Origin: Aedoeadaptatus acetigenes
GTDB taxonomy: Bacteria > Bacillota > Clostridia > Tissierellales > Peptoniphilaceae
Assembly: GCF_025566985.1 (NCBI RefSeq)
Contig: NZ_JAOQJD010000007.1
Span: 53,403 to 117,402, forward strand
Direction: 5' to 3'
DNA length: 64,000 nucleotides
The notes under the pieces are model-generated. The model did not search any database, was not told where the DNA came from, and saw only the letters and a list, made by a program, of their open reading frames with translations. Position 1 is the stretch's first letter. Every line of letters starts with the position of its first letter. The translations under genes and the position numbers were made by a program. This document shows, in pieces, positions 35,622-47,300 of the stretch.

Positions 35622-37196
35622 TTATTGTTCACTACTATCAGTCGGTGCTGCTTCTTCAGGAGACGCGACGATTTCGTTTGTGTTTCCGTCTTTGTTTATT
35701 TCTTCTTCGATCTTTGTTTTAACTTCTGCAACTAAAGCCTTCTCTTCCTTAGTGAAGGAAGTTTCCTTGGCTTCAGATTGTACTACGGATTCAGATTCTC
35801 CATTGATTTCATCGGTGATTTGACCTTTTACATCGTCAATCAGTTTCTTTTCTTCTTCATCCTTTCGTTCCTCAGCTATTTTTTGTTTTTCTGTTTCGTC
35901 AAAAGTATATTTTTCCTTACCTTTTAAATCTTTTCCGTATAGTTGTACAACAACGACTCGAGATACACCGCTATCTTCGTAGTTGCCTACTCCTACGCCT
36001 ACGTTCCTGTCATACTCATTATGCTTCATAACCTCATTGTGTACAGGAGAATTAATAAAGTTATCCAAAGCACGTTTCATTTCTGATTCAGATAAAGTCC
36101 CACGTATATTCTGAATATTTTCACCGGCAAAGTCGTTCATTTTCTTAATTGCATCGCCATTCGTTCGAGTATGGCTAATGGTTCCGGTCGTCATTTTTTC
36201 ATATACAATTTCAGCAACACGTTCTTTTGCAATTTTGACTAGTTCTTTATTGTCTTTGACTTTAGGAAGCCCGTTTTCTTTTCTGTAGTTATTCAAAAGA
36301 TCGAGATGTTTTTGAGCCATAGCCTCATCATATCGAACTTTAACAGTAGCGGTTTTTCCATCTTTTAATTTGACGGTTATCTCTTCATATACGATTTCAG
36401 GCGTTTGTTCTGGGCTTTCATCTTGTTCTTTTTTATCAGAGTTCTCACCTTTTGAATTGAAGAGCTTATCAAAAGCTTCGTTGTCTTTGCTTAGATCGTC
36501 ATAGATCTTTTTGTTAGATTCTTCATCTTTCAGAATGTCCAGGAGATCTAAAGTGCCTTCTTCTTTTTCCTTGGGTTCTTCAGGTCTTGTTCCAGGTTCT
36601 TCTGTTCCAGGGGTTTCTACACTGAAATCAAACAGTTTATCAAATACTTCGTTATCTTTGCTTAGATCATCATAAATCTTCTTATTCGATTCTTCATCTT
36701 TCAGAATGTCCAGGAGATCTAAAGTGCCTTCTTCTTTTTTCTTGGGTTCTTCAGGTCTTGTTCCAGGTTCTTCTACAGCTTTCGAATCTTTAACTGTGTC
36801 TTCGTCTTTCGTTAAGATATTACGAACATAATAGGTTCTGCCGGAGTCATATGCTTCTAATAGATTCTTTAGAGCTTGTTCATTTACTCCTTCGTTAGAG
36901 TAAATTACGTTAGATAAAGAAATTTCTAAGCCATTAACTAAAGCAGTCTTCTGATTTAACTTTAAGTGAATAATTTTTCCATCCTTTTCAAGAATTAGGA
37001 CGCCATCTTTAACAATTACTTTAAATCCCATTTTTTCTAAGTCTGCAATTTTCAAATACTTAATTCCATTAATTTGAATCTTCTTGTCATTCGCATTCAC
37101 AGGAGCATGGTTGGCATACGCTACCCCTGCTGAAGAGAGCATAGTTGTAGCTAATGTTACGGACAATACACTTTTGACTAACATTTTCTTTTTCAT
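35622..37196 (-). CDS. secreted CAP-domain protein with stalk domain and tandem repeats
   Basis: 524 residues from ATG 37196 (GGAGG upstream; a 22-codon longer reading lacks one). In order: signal peptide (to ~28), a stalk-like domain (about 35-105), two ~51-residue near-identical repeats rich in E/K/D (about 140-248), a CAP/SCP domain (about 285-425; HLDLLNNYRKENGLP, GENIQNI and VVVVQLYGKD) and a charged C-terminal tail. CAP proteins are often surface or wall proteins. No LPXTG or S-layer anchor is visible. Confidence 0.8.
   Translation of the reverse strand: MKKKMLVKSVLSVTLATTMLSSAGVAYANHAPVNANDKKIQINGIKYLKIADLEKMGFKVIVKDGVLILEKDGKIIHLKLNQKTALVNGLEISLSNVIYSNEGVNEQALKNLLEAYDSGRTYYVRNILTKDEDTVKDSKAVEEPGTRPEEPKKKEEGTLDLLDILKDEESNKKIYDDLSKDNEVFDKLFDFSVETPGTEEPGTRPEEPKEKEEGTLDLLDILKDEESNKKIYDDLSKDNEAFDKLFNSKGENSDKKEQDESPEQTPEIVYEEITVKLKDGKTATVKVRYDEAMAQKHLDLLNNYRKENGLPKVKDNKELVKIAKERVAEIVYEKMTTGTISHTRTNGDAIKKMNDFAGENIQNIRGTLSESEMKRALDNFINSPVHNEVMKHNEYDRNVGVGVGNYEDSGVSRVVVVQLYGKDLKGKEKYTFDETEKQKIAEERKDEEEKKLIDDVKGQITDEINGESESVVQSEAKETSFTKEEKALVAEVKTKIEEEINKDGNTNEIVASPEEAAPTDSSEQ
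36451..36774 (-). repeat. tandem 153-base coding repeat in the CAP gene
   Basis: Two in-frame copies (about 36622-36774 and 36451-36603) are nearly identical at the DNA level, e.g. both contain TCAGAATGTCCAGGAGATCT. Each encodes a 51-residue acidic unit ending near DDLSKDNE-FDKLF. Recent duplication or conversion is likely. Confidence 0.8.
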
Positions 37197-37249
37197 TTTA
37201 AACCTCCATACGAAATGTGATTGAGTTATATCTTGGTTAGATGATATCA

Positions 37250-37263
37250 TGTGCGATTGCACA
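37250..37263. promoter_or_regulatory. candidate operator upstream of the CAP gene
   Basis: TGTGCGATTGCACA is an inverted repeat (TGTGC/GCACA) ~55 bases upstream of the start, near the expected -35. A related TGTCATTGCACA lies upstream of the ParB-like gene on the minus strand. Confidence 0.35.
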
Positions 37264-37550
37264 TATCAACTAAGATTTTGTAAATTCTTCAGATTATGTT
37301 TTTAATCTTAGTGTAATAAAAACGATTCAAGCTTCGTTCGTAAAGCTATCTCTTCAAAAGTGAATGGATAAAAGAGTCATTAATCATTTTCTTTATTACA
37401 CTAAAAGGGAGTAAATTACTAAATATTTAGGTTCTATCTTGAACCTACATGAATTGGTCTATAAATTAAAATCAAACAATTCTTTGATATCCGTTACTTA
37501 TGGTTTGATAAACTTTTCGAAGTTTATTTTAAATTGAGTCTGACCAGAAT

Positions 37551-37590
37551 TATAATAAAAAAATAGTGCCGGTGTTTCCACCAACACTAT
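37551..37590 (-). terminator. intrinsic terminator after the 264-residue stalk protein
   Basis: ATAGTGTTGGTG / CACCGGCACTAT stem with a GAAA loop and a following minus-strand T tract, 28 bases beyond the stop at 37618. The interval 37264-37550 contains an 8-bp inverted repeat (CTAAGATT/AATCTTAG) but no gene. Confidence 0.82.
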
Positions 37591-37617
37591 TAACACTATT
37601 TAATATAGAATTTCCTC

Positions 37618-38409
37618 TTACTTTCCTACTCGAACTGTCATCAGAATATCATCAATATAGTCGTAAGCTTTTTCGAAGTTTTCCCTTAGTGCCTTATCTT
37701 GAATTTCCGCTGGATCTCCTCGGAAATCTGCACCGTAGTAGATGCCATCTTTATGAGCAAGGATCACAGGACCATTACACCAATCAGTCCTCGGATTTTT
37801 GACTTTTGAAAGGCGAAAGAGAAAACCATCGCCACCTATTTGTTCATTCGACTTTTCATAGAAACAAAGCTCGTCGTTTTCGAGCTTGTAATCAATATTT
37901 GCATCTTTCGGTAAAATAAAGGACATATCTATTTCCTTGATGTAGATCCGTTTCGCTCCAGGAATATCCTTTTGAGGATAGCTTCCGACGGTGACGATGC
38001 GCTCGTTTGGCATCCATTGGACTGAAAGCCCCGTCGCCTCCCCTAAGTAACGCGCCGGAATAAATGTGCGATTTTTTTCTAGATATGGCGCGACATCCAT
38101 CGCCACATCTTTTCCGTTTTGACGATAAGATTTTATTCCGATCGTCATCACGACTTTTTCTTTACCTTTCGTTAAAGTTGCTTCCTTTTTATCTTGATTC
38201 CACGACACGACATAGCCTAATTCTTCAGTGACCGCACGCAAAGGAAGAAACGTTCGATTGTGACGGATAACGGGCATCACATCTTCTTCTAAGGGTTCCC
38301 GCCCATTAACGTAAACTCCAACGTAACGTCCAACAGGAGAAGGTCCCTTCGCCAAGGCTACTGAAGGGAGAAGCAATAAACATGATAACAATACTGCCAT
38401 CTTTTTCAT
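37618..38409 (-). CDS. secreted stalk-domain (copper amine oxidase N-domain-like) protein
   Basis: 263 residues from ATG 38409 (TAGGAGG upstream; the reading frame extends 8 codons further). A signal peptide ends near VALA; two adjacent stalk-domain units follow, LPLRAVTEELGYVVSWNQDK (~62-82) and FIPARYLGEATGLSVQWMPN (~110-130). The last ~120 residues are a separate alpha/beta domain. It probably sits on the cell surface. Belongs to the cargo group of wall-associated proteins flanking Tn916. Confidence 0.8.
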   Translation of the reverse strand: MKKMAVLLSCLLLLPSVALAKGPSPVGRYVGVYVNGREPLEEDVMPVIRHNRTFLPLRAVTEELGYVVSWNQDKKEATLTKGKEKVVMTIGIKSYRQNGKDVAMDVAPYLEKNRTFIPARYLGEATGLSVQWMPNERIVTVGSYPQKDIPGAKRIYIKEIDMSFILPKDANIDYKLENDELCFYEKSNEQIGGDGFLFRLSKVKNPRTDWCNGPVILAHKDGIYYGADFRGDPAEIQDKALRENFEKAYDYIDDILMTVRVGK

Positions 38410-38472
38410 TAAAGGCCTCCTACACTCATTCATCTATGCATTCATCTATCTATACGTTAAGCTATCTATGGA

Positions 38473-40071
38473 TCATATGCCATTATACCGAATAGCTTTA
38501 TACTGACTCTCTACTTTCGATTTTGAACGTATTGTATGAGATACTCGATCATATCCATTTAATTTCGTTGCTTCATACAATACATAGTCCCCGTTGCTGT
38601 CACGCTTTTCAAATAACATAACGTGTTCTTCCGGATAATTCAGGGCATCTCCTGGTTGCAGACTGCTATACGAAATCCGTCTTGCCACATTTTCAATTGT
38701 AGTTGTGCCTCTTTTGGATGTTAGGCCCCAACATCTACTTACATATCCTGAGCAATCTAAACCAAAGGTATTTCCAACTTTGCCAGACCTTGTATTAATA
38801 TTTCCTGCTCTGCCACCATTCTTTAACCCTCGAATAAACGATTCCTTAGTGTCAAAGCCACCCCAACAGTATGGCATACAAGTATATGTTCCAGCGCCAT
38901 TAATATAACTAGGTTTAGAGTAACCTCTCATTGCACTGATGTTTCTACTGGTACATTTCCACGAGAAAGATGTATGGTATGAACGAGCAATATTCATAAT
39001 TTGACTCCTCGAAATTGAGGCCTGCACCGGAGAAGGCACTACTTCAGGGGAAATCTCAATTCCACTCTTCTTATCAATAGTTTCTGGTTGGCCTTCTACA
39101 GTAGTTGCTACTATCTTCAAAACTTCTTGATTTTCTTTTGCATTATAAATTTTTCCATTATCAAAAATAAAGGGCTCTAGCATATCTGCGTGTGTTATTG
39201 CTTCTTCTTCATTGATAATATTACTATTTGGATCTATTTCATCCAAAATACTCGTGCTTTTCCCATTTATATTTACGGTTTTACTAACCAAAAAATTTCC
39301 CTTTTCATTTACACCAAGTAATTTGGCTCCATATAGGGGATAGTTAGAGATAATCTTTAGATTAGCTAATAGCTCATTATTTAAGTTCGAAACTGTCATA
39401 GTTCCGTTGTACGCATTTTCGCTATTCTTTTCTAAAGCAAAAGTATAAATATATTCATTGGAAATTCGACCAATAAAATTATTCACAGCTACAAACCTTT
39501 TACCTTGATCCATATATTGAATTGTGTGCTCTGTATCATCAAAAAGCGTAATATAGATACAACCATTCACAACTTCAAATTCGGAGATAGCCTCATTTTT
39601 CCCTAGATCAATGTCCTTGATTTTGGAACTACCGTTTACTCCAATTATCTCAATCTGTCCATTTGCTATATCTAAAATATAGATATTGCCTTTATCTTCG
39701 CATATCATCGATGGAGACTCTAAGCGGACTGATGCATCCATTCTTCCTTCTGTAGAGGATACTTTACTTACTTTATTTTTCGCATTATCCAAGATAAATA
39801 TATTTTCTTGTTCCACATCAAAATCCGTTGGACCATATTGATTACCTTCTTGGTCATAGTAAATACCAAAAGAGGAATCTTGTCTATTATTTTGGGCATT
39901 GTTCTTATTCAATATAGATATTGCATGGTTCATGTGTAATACAGGGATTTGCTGATGGATCGACTCTATTGGTTCTTCCAAAACAACTTCTTCTTGTGCA
40001 TGTACAGGGATGCTAGACGCTACTAAACATAAAGCAACAATCGCAAACCTAATATTATTTTTAAAAGTCAT
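38473..40071 (-). CDS. secreted protein with beta-propeller-like N-part and NlpC/P60-type C-domain
   Basis: 532 residues from ATG 40071 (AAAGGTGG upstream). A signal peptide ends at VHA; residues ~40-330 repeat short D/N-rich strands (NIFILDNAKNKVSKVSSTEG, NIYILDIANGQIEIIGVNGS) like an NHL/6-bladed propeller. The C-terminal ~180 residues have a CWGGFD segment, Cys in FGLDCSGYVSRCWG and His in EEHVMLFEK, as in NlpC/P60 cysteine peptidases. Likely a wall-active or surface-binding enzyme. The 40072-40346 gap has no gene that I can support. Confidence 0.75.
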   Translation of the reverse strand: MTFKNNIRFAIVALCLVASSIPVHAQEEVVLEEPIESIHQQIPVLHMNHAISILNKNNAQNNRQDSSFGIYYDQEGNQYGPTDFDVEQENIFILDNAKNKVSKVSSTEGRMDASVRLESPSMICEDKGNIYILDIANGQIEIIGVNGSSKIKDIDLGKNEAISEFEVVNGCIYITLFDDTEHTIQYMDQGKRFVAVNNFIGRISNEYIYTFALEKNSENAYNGTMTVSNLNNELLANLKIISNYPLYGAKLLGVNEKGNFLVSKTVNINGKSTSILDEIDPNSNIINEEEAITHADMLEPFIFDNGKIYNAKENQEVLKIVATTVEGQPETIDKKSGIEISPEVVPSPVQASISRSQIMNIARSYHTSFSWKCTSRNISAMRGYSKPSYINGAGTYTCMPYCWGGFDTKESFIRGLKNGGRAGNINTRSGKVGNTFGLDCSGYVSRCWGLTSKRGTTTIENVARRISYSSLQPGDALNYPEEHVMLFEKRDSNGDYVLYEATKLNGYDRVSHTIRSKSKVESQYKAIRYNGI

Positions 40072-40346
40072 CCTGACCACCTTTCTAATAGAAAAATTTT
40101 ACAAAACAACAGAATTACACACTACTCCAACAATACAGATTAAAAATCACCCCCTATTAAAATTCCTAGTGCTAAAGTACTAAAAGGTTTTCCTCTTGTT
40201 TAATTATACAACCTTTTACCATGCCCCGCAATGTCTTTTTCCTGCCAATGCTATAGGAAATCTCTAGAAATAGACCCTTTCATCTACTTTCTGTCATATT
40301 AATGACTTACCAATTCACAAATCGTTCTTTATCTAGACAGCTCTTT

Positions 40347-41312
40347 TTATATCTTTTGATTTTCAATTTTCTTTAATGCTATTTTCTTTGCCTGCTCATA
40401 GCTAAGTTTTGTCTTGTCTACTTTACTTAGCTTTTCCAAAAACAAAGGCTGATAAACGTTAGCTTGCCCAATGAAGCTTTCCATCTCAATAATATTTTTA
40501 AAATCAGGCATTCTAGACTTTTTTCCTTGTAGGATCTCCTTATATAGCTTCTTCATATAGAGAATAACTTTATAGTCTCTATCGATATTTTCAAAATGGA
40601 AAATTTCTTCTAAATTAATTGATTTAGGAATTTTAAAGTACGTCAAACTATTAATCGTATCTAGATAAAAGTCTCTAAACTCTTTCTCCATCTTTTCTTT
40701 TTCTTCTTTCAGAGTATAGAACTCTCCGTCAAGATAATCTGAAAGAAGACCATATTTAATTTTCAAGTTTATTGACCTATCCCAATATAATGTGCCTATC
40801 TTTTGAGCTTGAAAATAAATTTGAATTATATTAGATCTACTTTCAGTTTCTCCAAGTAATTGCTGAATCTTTGTTTCATAGACCAACTCTAGGGGCGTTA
40901 CTAGCTCTAATATCATTTTTTCGCTTATACCTAGAACTATTCCTTCTTCATTTTTAAAGACTATTATAATTCTCGTTAGTTTCCCCATGAGATTTATTTC
41001 ATAGGCATCGATGATATCTTTTTGTTCTAATTCTGTCTCAAAAGCTTTTAGATCTATCTTTTGACCTATTACATCATTCACCCTAGAAATAAAGTCATTT
41101 ATTGCTTCATATCTTATGGCATTAATTTCTTCTTCAAAATTGACAATCTCATCGCTAAAAAGTGAATAGCTTGACTCCATGAAGGCTGAATATAGATCGT
41201 TTAAAATCGTTTCATCTTCTATAAATAGAAAATATTGAAAAAAAGCCTTTAAATAGGACTCGGTATCTTCACCTATCTCTCTAGCGATCATCTCTATCTT
41301 CGAATCTGTCAT
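40347..41312 (-). CDS. protein of unknown function coupled to the giant polyprotein
   Basis: 321 residues, largely alpha-helical, with no signal peptide or membrane segment and no motif I recognise. AGAGGTGAC precedes the ATG. Its first 32 bases overlap the end of the 2850-residue gene, which points to translational coupling and a related job, for example a partner or antagonist of that protein. No identification is offered. Confidence 0.65.
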   Translation of the reverse strand: MTDSKIEMIAREIGEDTESYLKAFFQYFLFIEDETILNDLYSAFMESSYSLFSDEIVNFEEEINAIRYEAINDFISRVNDVIGQKIDLKAFETELEQKDIIDAYEINLMGKLTRIIIVFKNEEGIVLGISEKMILELVTPLELVYETKIQQLLGETESRSNIIQIYFQAQKIGTLYWDRSINLKIKYGLLSDYLDGEFYTLKEEKEKMEKEFRDFYLDTINSLTYFKIPKSINLEEIFHFENIDRDYKVILYMKKLYKEILQGKKSRMPDFKNIIEMESFIGQANVYQPLFLEKLSKVDKTKLSYEQAKKIALKKIENQKI

Positions 41313-44300
41313 GCTTGGTCACCTCTTTATTTGTTTTCTCAGAAAGTTCAAGCTTCCCTGTTTCTTTAAGTTTGTGGATGTGTTGAGAAAGATCTAGTGA
41401 AGTGATATTAAGTTTTATAAAGTCTTCTAATGACTGTTCTCTTCTTATATCTATGATCTCACCATTTAACTTTGTAATTAGCTCGGGTTGATCGAGTAAA
41501 TTACAAGATATATCTATTTTCCGTTGACCATCAATCTTTTTGGTCATGAGATGTACATCTCCTAGGTCGGTAAAATCAATATCTGAATAACCCTGAGAGG
41601 CAATACAAAAATCTGATAATTTCTCTTTAGCTTCTTCCAGAGACTGATCGAATGAAATATCTCCATCATTGAATTTCAGATTAATTTCCGTAAGCCTATT
41701 CATTTTCTCTACATATTCCTCCTCATTTATAAATGGTTTTAACACTTCTTCTTTGGCAGTTTCTAAGTTTCTTTGTTGTTCTTTTAGTCGCTCTTCCGTA
41801 CTATTTATTAGTTCCTTAAAATATTCCGGAGATGTCATGTTTTTTATTCTTGTGATATTCCAGTGCCCCGCCTTCGAAGCGAGTTCTTTATAGTTACGTT
41901 CCTCTCCTGCGATATTTAAAATATATTGCTTGTCGATAGAACTGTAATCTATGAAGATTTTAAATCCTTCATACTCTGCAAATGGTGTTGTTTTCTTAAT
42001 ACTTCCCTGATAAGACTCTATAAAGGCTTTTGCAGCCTCTTTTTCATCTTTATATACATTTCCATTAATTTTAATTTCAAAAGGCTTATTCTCGCTTCTA
42101 CGAGCTCTTTCTAAATCCTTATTTATAACATTCATGTTATTTTCAAGTTTTTTCATGGTTTCAGGATATACATTTGCTATTTGATTTTTAAGTTGATTTA
42201 TATTCTGCAAATAACCAGCTTTTTCAATGCTCAATCGATTAACATCATTTTCTAGTTCCATCTTTTCTTTAATCAAAGGATTGTTAGCACATAAAGCTTT
42301 TATCTCCGCATAGTTTAAGGTGATTTCATCTACGTCTTCAATGGATCGAAGAGCCGATTCTTCTGTCATTAATTGACTGATAAATCGTTGCTTGTTCTCT
42401 AGAATTTGATACATATAGGCATCGAATGTTCCTTCGGTAATATAAGTGTATTCGAATACTTCCTTATTTTCATTTCCTTGTCTTACCATGCGACCAAGCC
42501 GTTGTTCTCTATCTGCCGGTCTCCACGGGCAATCTAAATGGTGTAAGGCGATAGCCCTGTCTTGCATATTCGTACCGGTTCCCATTTTTTGAGTAGTACC
42601 GATGATGACTCTAACATCGCCTGAACGAACCTTCGCAAATAGCTTTTCTTTTTCTGCAGGAGTATTGGCATCATGTATAAAGGCAATTTCTTGGCTTTTG
42701 AGACCTTTTTTAATGAGTTTTTCCTTAAGATCATGATGAACATTAAATTCATCTTTATTCGGAACAGATAAATCAGAAAATACAATTTGTGTGGATTTAC
42801 TATCCATAGTTTGATTATAGATTTCTACAATCTTATCGACGCAAGCATTCACTTTACTGTTGTCTTCATCTGGCAGCATCGGGTCAAATACCCTTTGATC
42901 AAGTGCCAGTTTACGCCCGTCGTTCGTGATCTTTAGCATATTGTCAATTCTAGGATCAATCCCGGATTTTACCTTGTCAGCTCTGGAAGAGAGATCTTCG
43001 ATAATCTCTTTTTGTAATTCGCTAGGCTTTACCTTTACTACTTCAGACTTTAGATCAGGAACCGGCAAATCTAAGCTTTCAGGCATCTTTATATCTGCAA
43101 AATTTAAAAATTGTTTTTTTAGTTCTGGCATATTATTGAATCGATTAAATTTTGTTTTCATCTTATAGCTTGTACCATCGACCGATAGTTCAAGCACATT
43201 TTTAATCTCTCCAAAGGTGGAAGCCCAAGCGTCAAAATCCAATAATCCGGTTCGGACAAGATCTTCATTGTTCAAATACTTTTGCATAACAAAAAGTTCG
43301 CACATAGAATTTGAAACAGGTGTCCCGGTTAAAAAAAGAAGACCTTTACGACCGGTCTTCTCATCTAAATATTTAGTTTTCATATAGAGGTCATATGCCT
43401 TTTGAGACGCACTATTGCTAATTCCACTTACTCCTGTTAAACTCGTGGGAATTTGTAAATTCTTGAATTCGTGAGCTTCGTCCACAACTAGCTTGTCAAT
43501 TCCCATTTCCTCAAAGTTGACAATATCATCACGGCGTTTTTCTTTCATTAACGCCTTTATTTTCGACTCTAGTTTTTTCTTCTTTTGCTGTAATTGCTTG
43601 ACGGAAAACCCTTGTGTGTATTTATTGCAAGAATTTAGTTTTAGATCGAGTTCTTTCAATTGTTCTTGTAGGAATCTTTTTTCATATTCTTGCGACACGG
43701 GAATCATACCGAACTGACTGTGTCCTACAATAACGGCATCATAATTTCCACTGGCGATTTTCGCCATTAATTTATGCCTATTCTTTTTTTCAAAATCCTT
43801 TTTTGTCGCCACAAGGACCTTTGCGTCTGGATATAATTTTAAGAAGTCTCTACCCCACTGCTCCGTTAAGTGATTGGGTACGGCGATCATAGCCTTAGAT
43901 GATAGACCTAAGCGTTTCGATTCCATTATGGCTGCAATTGCAGAAAAAGTCTTACCTGCTCCAACTGTATGAGCTGCCAACGTATTTCCGTGGAATATTG
44001 ATTTGGCTACTACGTCTTTTTGATGTGGACGCAAGCTAATAAGCGGATTCATGCCGCTAAACGGAAGATTTTCTCCTGTATACTTTCGAATAACTATATT
44101 GTTAAATCGCTCATTATAGATCTTTTCTAATTCACTTGTCCTTTGAGGATCACTGAAAAGCCAATTCGCAAATTCTTGCTTCATGTATTCTTGCTTTTGT
44201 TGTACCAAAATCGTTTCTTTTTTGTTTAGTACTTTTTGTTCCTTGCCATCGACATAAATTGTATCTTCAATTTTTAATCGTTCATTCTGATTAAGTGTTT

Positions 44301-47300
44301 TCTCCAAAATATGCCACGAGTTCATACGACGGGTGCCAAATTTAGTCGTACTATAAACGCTCCAGTCATTCCCTTTATCAGGTACATACCACTTCGACGT
44401 GGCTTCCGAAAATTCAATCCGCTTACTTCCACCTAACACTTCTCTACAGAAATCAGAAATATACCTCTCAGGAATCCATGTAGAGCCTAGCCTAAAGCTT
44501 ATATCTTTCGCTTTAATTGCTTCAGGTATTGCTGATTCGAGGGCTTCTATCATCGATTTTCTTTCCTCTACTGTAAAAGAGTCGATATTTGCTTGGAACG
44601 TTTCTATTTTTTTGCGAATATCACCGGATAAAAAATCTTCACGATATACTAATTCTCCTGTACCTCTCTCGCTTTTAAAAGCCAGCTTTTTCTCTAAAAG
44701 ATCGTTTTTAATTTCTGCGGAATCTCTTCCCATAATTTCAGACATAAAATTCAGATCAATTCTACCTTTGTGATTGAGAGAAAGAATGACAGCATCTACC
44801 AGATCTTCTGTATGCTCAGGAACTTCTACTCCCTTAATAACACGTTCTCTGAAGACATCAGCCTTCTGTTCAAACTTACCGTCATTATCTAATTCTTCTA
44901 ATGCTAGAAGAATGGCAATGGAGTCGTCTCCTCTGAAAGCTTTAATCTTCGAAGGTTCATTAATGCGACCGTGCTTTTCGACAAATTCATCATATACACT
45001 ATTGAGCTTTTCCATTTCCTCATCGATCGCTTTACTATCGAAATTATTATATTCCAGGTAATAAAGTTCTTTAACTGTATCACGTAGCTCGATCATACCG
45101 CTAAGCAGCTCGACATCTTGTGAGATCTCTTCGACGACGTTTTCATTCTTGTAGTATATTTTATCTCCTACTTTACAGTAGGTGTAATCCTCTACATCAG
45201 ACAAATCAGGCAGTTCCGCTGTAATTTGATTTTCTTCTTTTTTAGGTTCGATCGACCGTTCATTCGGCTCTTTGTATATACCTTTAGGTAGATTTTTAAT
45301 GGCTTCTTCAAAGAGTACTGAAAAATCTTTATCGCCCAGCTGACAAGCAGCAACCTTCCCGAAAGGACCAGTTCGCTCTACCATAGTTCCAATGATCATT
45401 TCAGGGTGTTCTATAAAATACTGATTCAGGGATATTCCGTTTTCATCTCTCCCCAGCTCATTCCAGGTGCGATCACTGTTTTCTCCCTTTTGGAAAAATA
45501 AAATATCGGAAGTGACAGACGTTCCTGTCTGCTTAAAAGCTTCTTCTGGTAATCTTATAGCCCCTACCAGTTTTGCTCGATCTGCCATGTAGTTTAAGAA
45601 CTCACTATTTGTCTTATCCATTGTTCCTTTTGATGTTATAAAAGCAACAATGCCACCATCGTGAACTTTATCCAGAGACTTCGCAAAAAAGTAATCATGA
45701 ATTAAAAAATTCTGCTTACTATAAGCTTCATCATATAGCTTGTAATTTCCGAAGGGAACATTACCTATTGCTATATCATAGTAGTCATCTTGTAGTTTCA
45801 CATCTTCAAATCCCGAAACTTCAATAGTAGCTTCCGGATAAAGCTGTTTTGCTATGCGACCGCTTAGCGTATCTTGCTCTACTGCATGAAACGATGACGG
45901 CTCCAAACTCTTTGGTAAATTGCCTATAAAGTTTCCTATTCCGGCACTCGGTTCTAAAACATTTCCGCCTTTAAATCCCATGTTCTCTAAAGCACTGTAG
46001 ATTCCATCGATAATCCCATTCGACGTATAAAACGATGTTAACGTGGACTCTTTAGCGGATTCATATTCCTCTTCCGATAAATATTGTTTAATTATTTCTC
46101 TTGAACGCTCCCATTGTCCACCTTTTGTTTCATTAAAAACGTCTGCAAGACCGCCCCAACCGACATAGTTTCCTAAAATTTTTCGCTCGTCACTTGTAGC
46201 ATATCGACTTTCGTTCTCACAACGTTTGAGGACTTCTAACGCTTTAATATTATTTTCCAGTCGGACAGAAGGCGGATCAAAATCCTTAACTAAATCGAAG
46301 CTTTGTTTCTCATCTTTTACAGAAACATTTTGTACTTCACGTACATTGAGTTCATATTTTTCAGCACTGGCTTCAGTAAACTCATCTAGGATATTTCCTG
46401 TATAGCTTCGATCGGTTAAATCTACGAGGGCAGCTTCAATATCAGCATAACTTTCATAATCAAAATCGTTATTATTAATCCAATAACCATTATACAAAAA
46501 AACCGATTTTAGTTTTTGTTCATTTAAGTCTAGGAGAAGATCTGCCTCATATCCCAAACGACCATTTACACTATCTTTAATAAGGCTCGGCTCTTTCAAT
46601 ACACCTTTCGGTATTTGTTTTCGATTGAGTAAATAGAAGTTCCCTTCAATTCCCTCAATTTTTTCAAAATTCTCTTTCTCTAGCGTGGAAACGACTTGCT
46701 GCTTAATCGGCTCTTCTTTAATTCTGAGTAATTGATCTTCGAGATATGCAAACTCTTGTGCATTAGCTTCTTCTCCATCTCCAATATCAATTCGACGATG
46801 CTCGATTCTTTCGCCATCGACATAATGGTCAAAATAAAACTTGAAATAGCCCATATAATCGTCTGTCATTTCATTATTTGCGTCGATTCCAACGTTTCTG
46901 TTGTGATTGAATACCAACTGATCTTTTTCTTTGATATCGTTGATTAGTTCCTGTGTTACTAATTGGCCCGAATAATCAGGAATTAGAGGATCATTTTCAT
47001 TAAATTCAACAATCCAATAGTTATTGCTCTTGTCTTCTGAGTCTTTTTCTAGGTTCGTTTCTTGCTTATCGAGGTATAGACCTTGAAGAATTAAGTCATC
47101 AACATACTTAGCCGCATTTGACCAGGTAAGAAAAACTTCAGAACAGTTTTCCTTTTCTAATTTAACTCCTCTTGAATCATGTTCTTCTTGACTGCTACTG
47201 GAACCCGGAAAGACCGGCATACGACCACCCGTGCCGTACTCATCTCTTAAAAATTCTGCCTTTTCCGTTAAACCGTGATCTTCCGTGAAAAAACGATAAA

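Noticed and set aside
42534..42785. 83-codon alternative frame on the minus strand within the giant gene
   Set aside because: Unlike the TnpV-like frame, it overlaps the conserved helicase C-terminal motifs, has no family pattern and no ribosome site.
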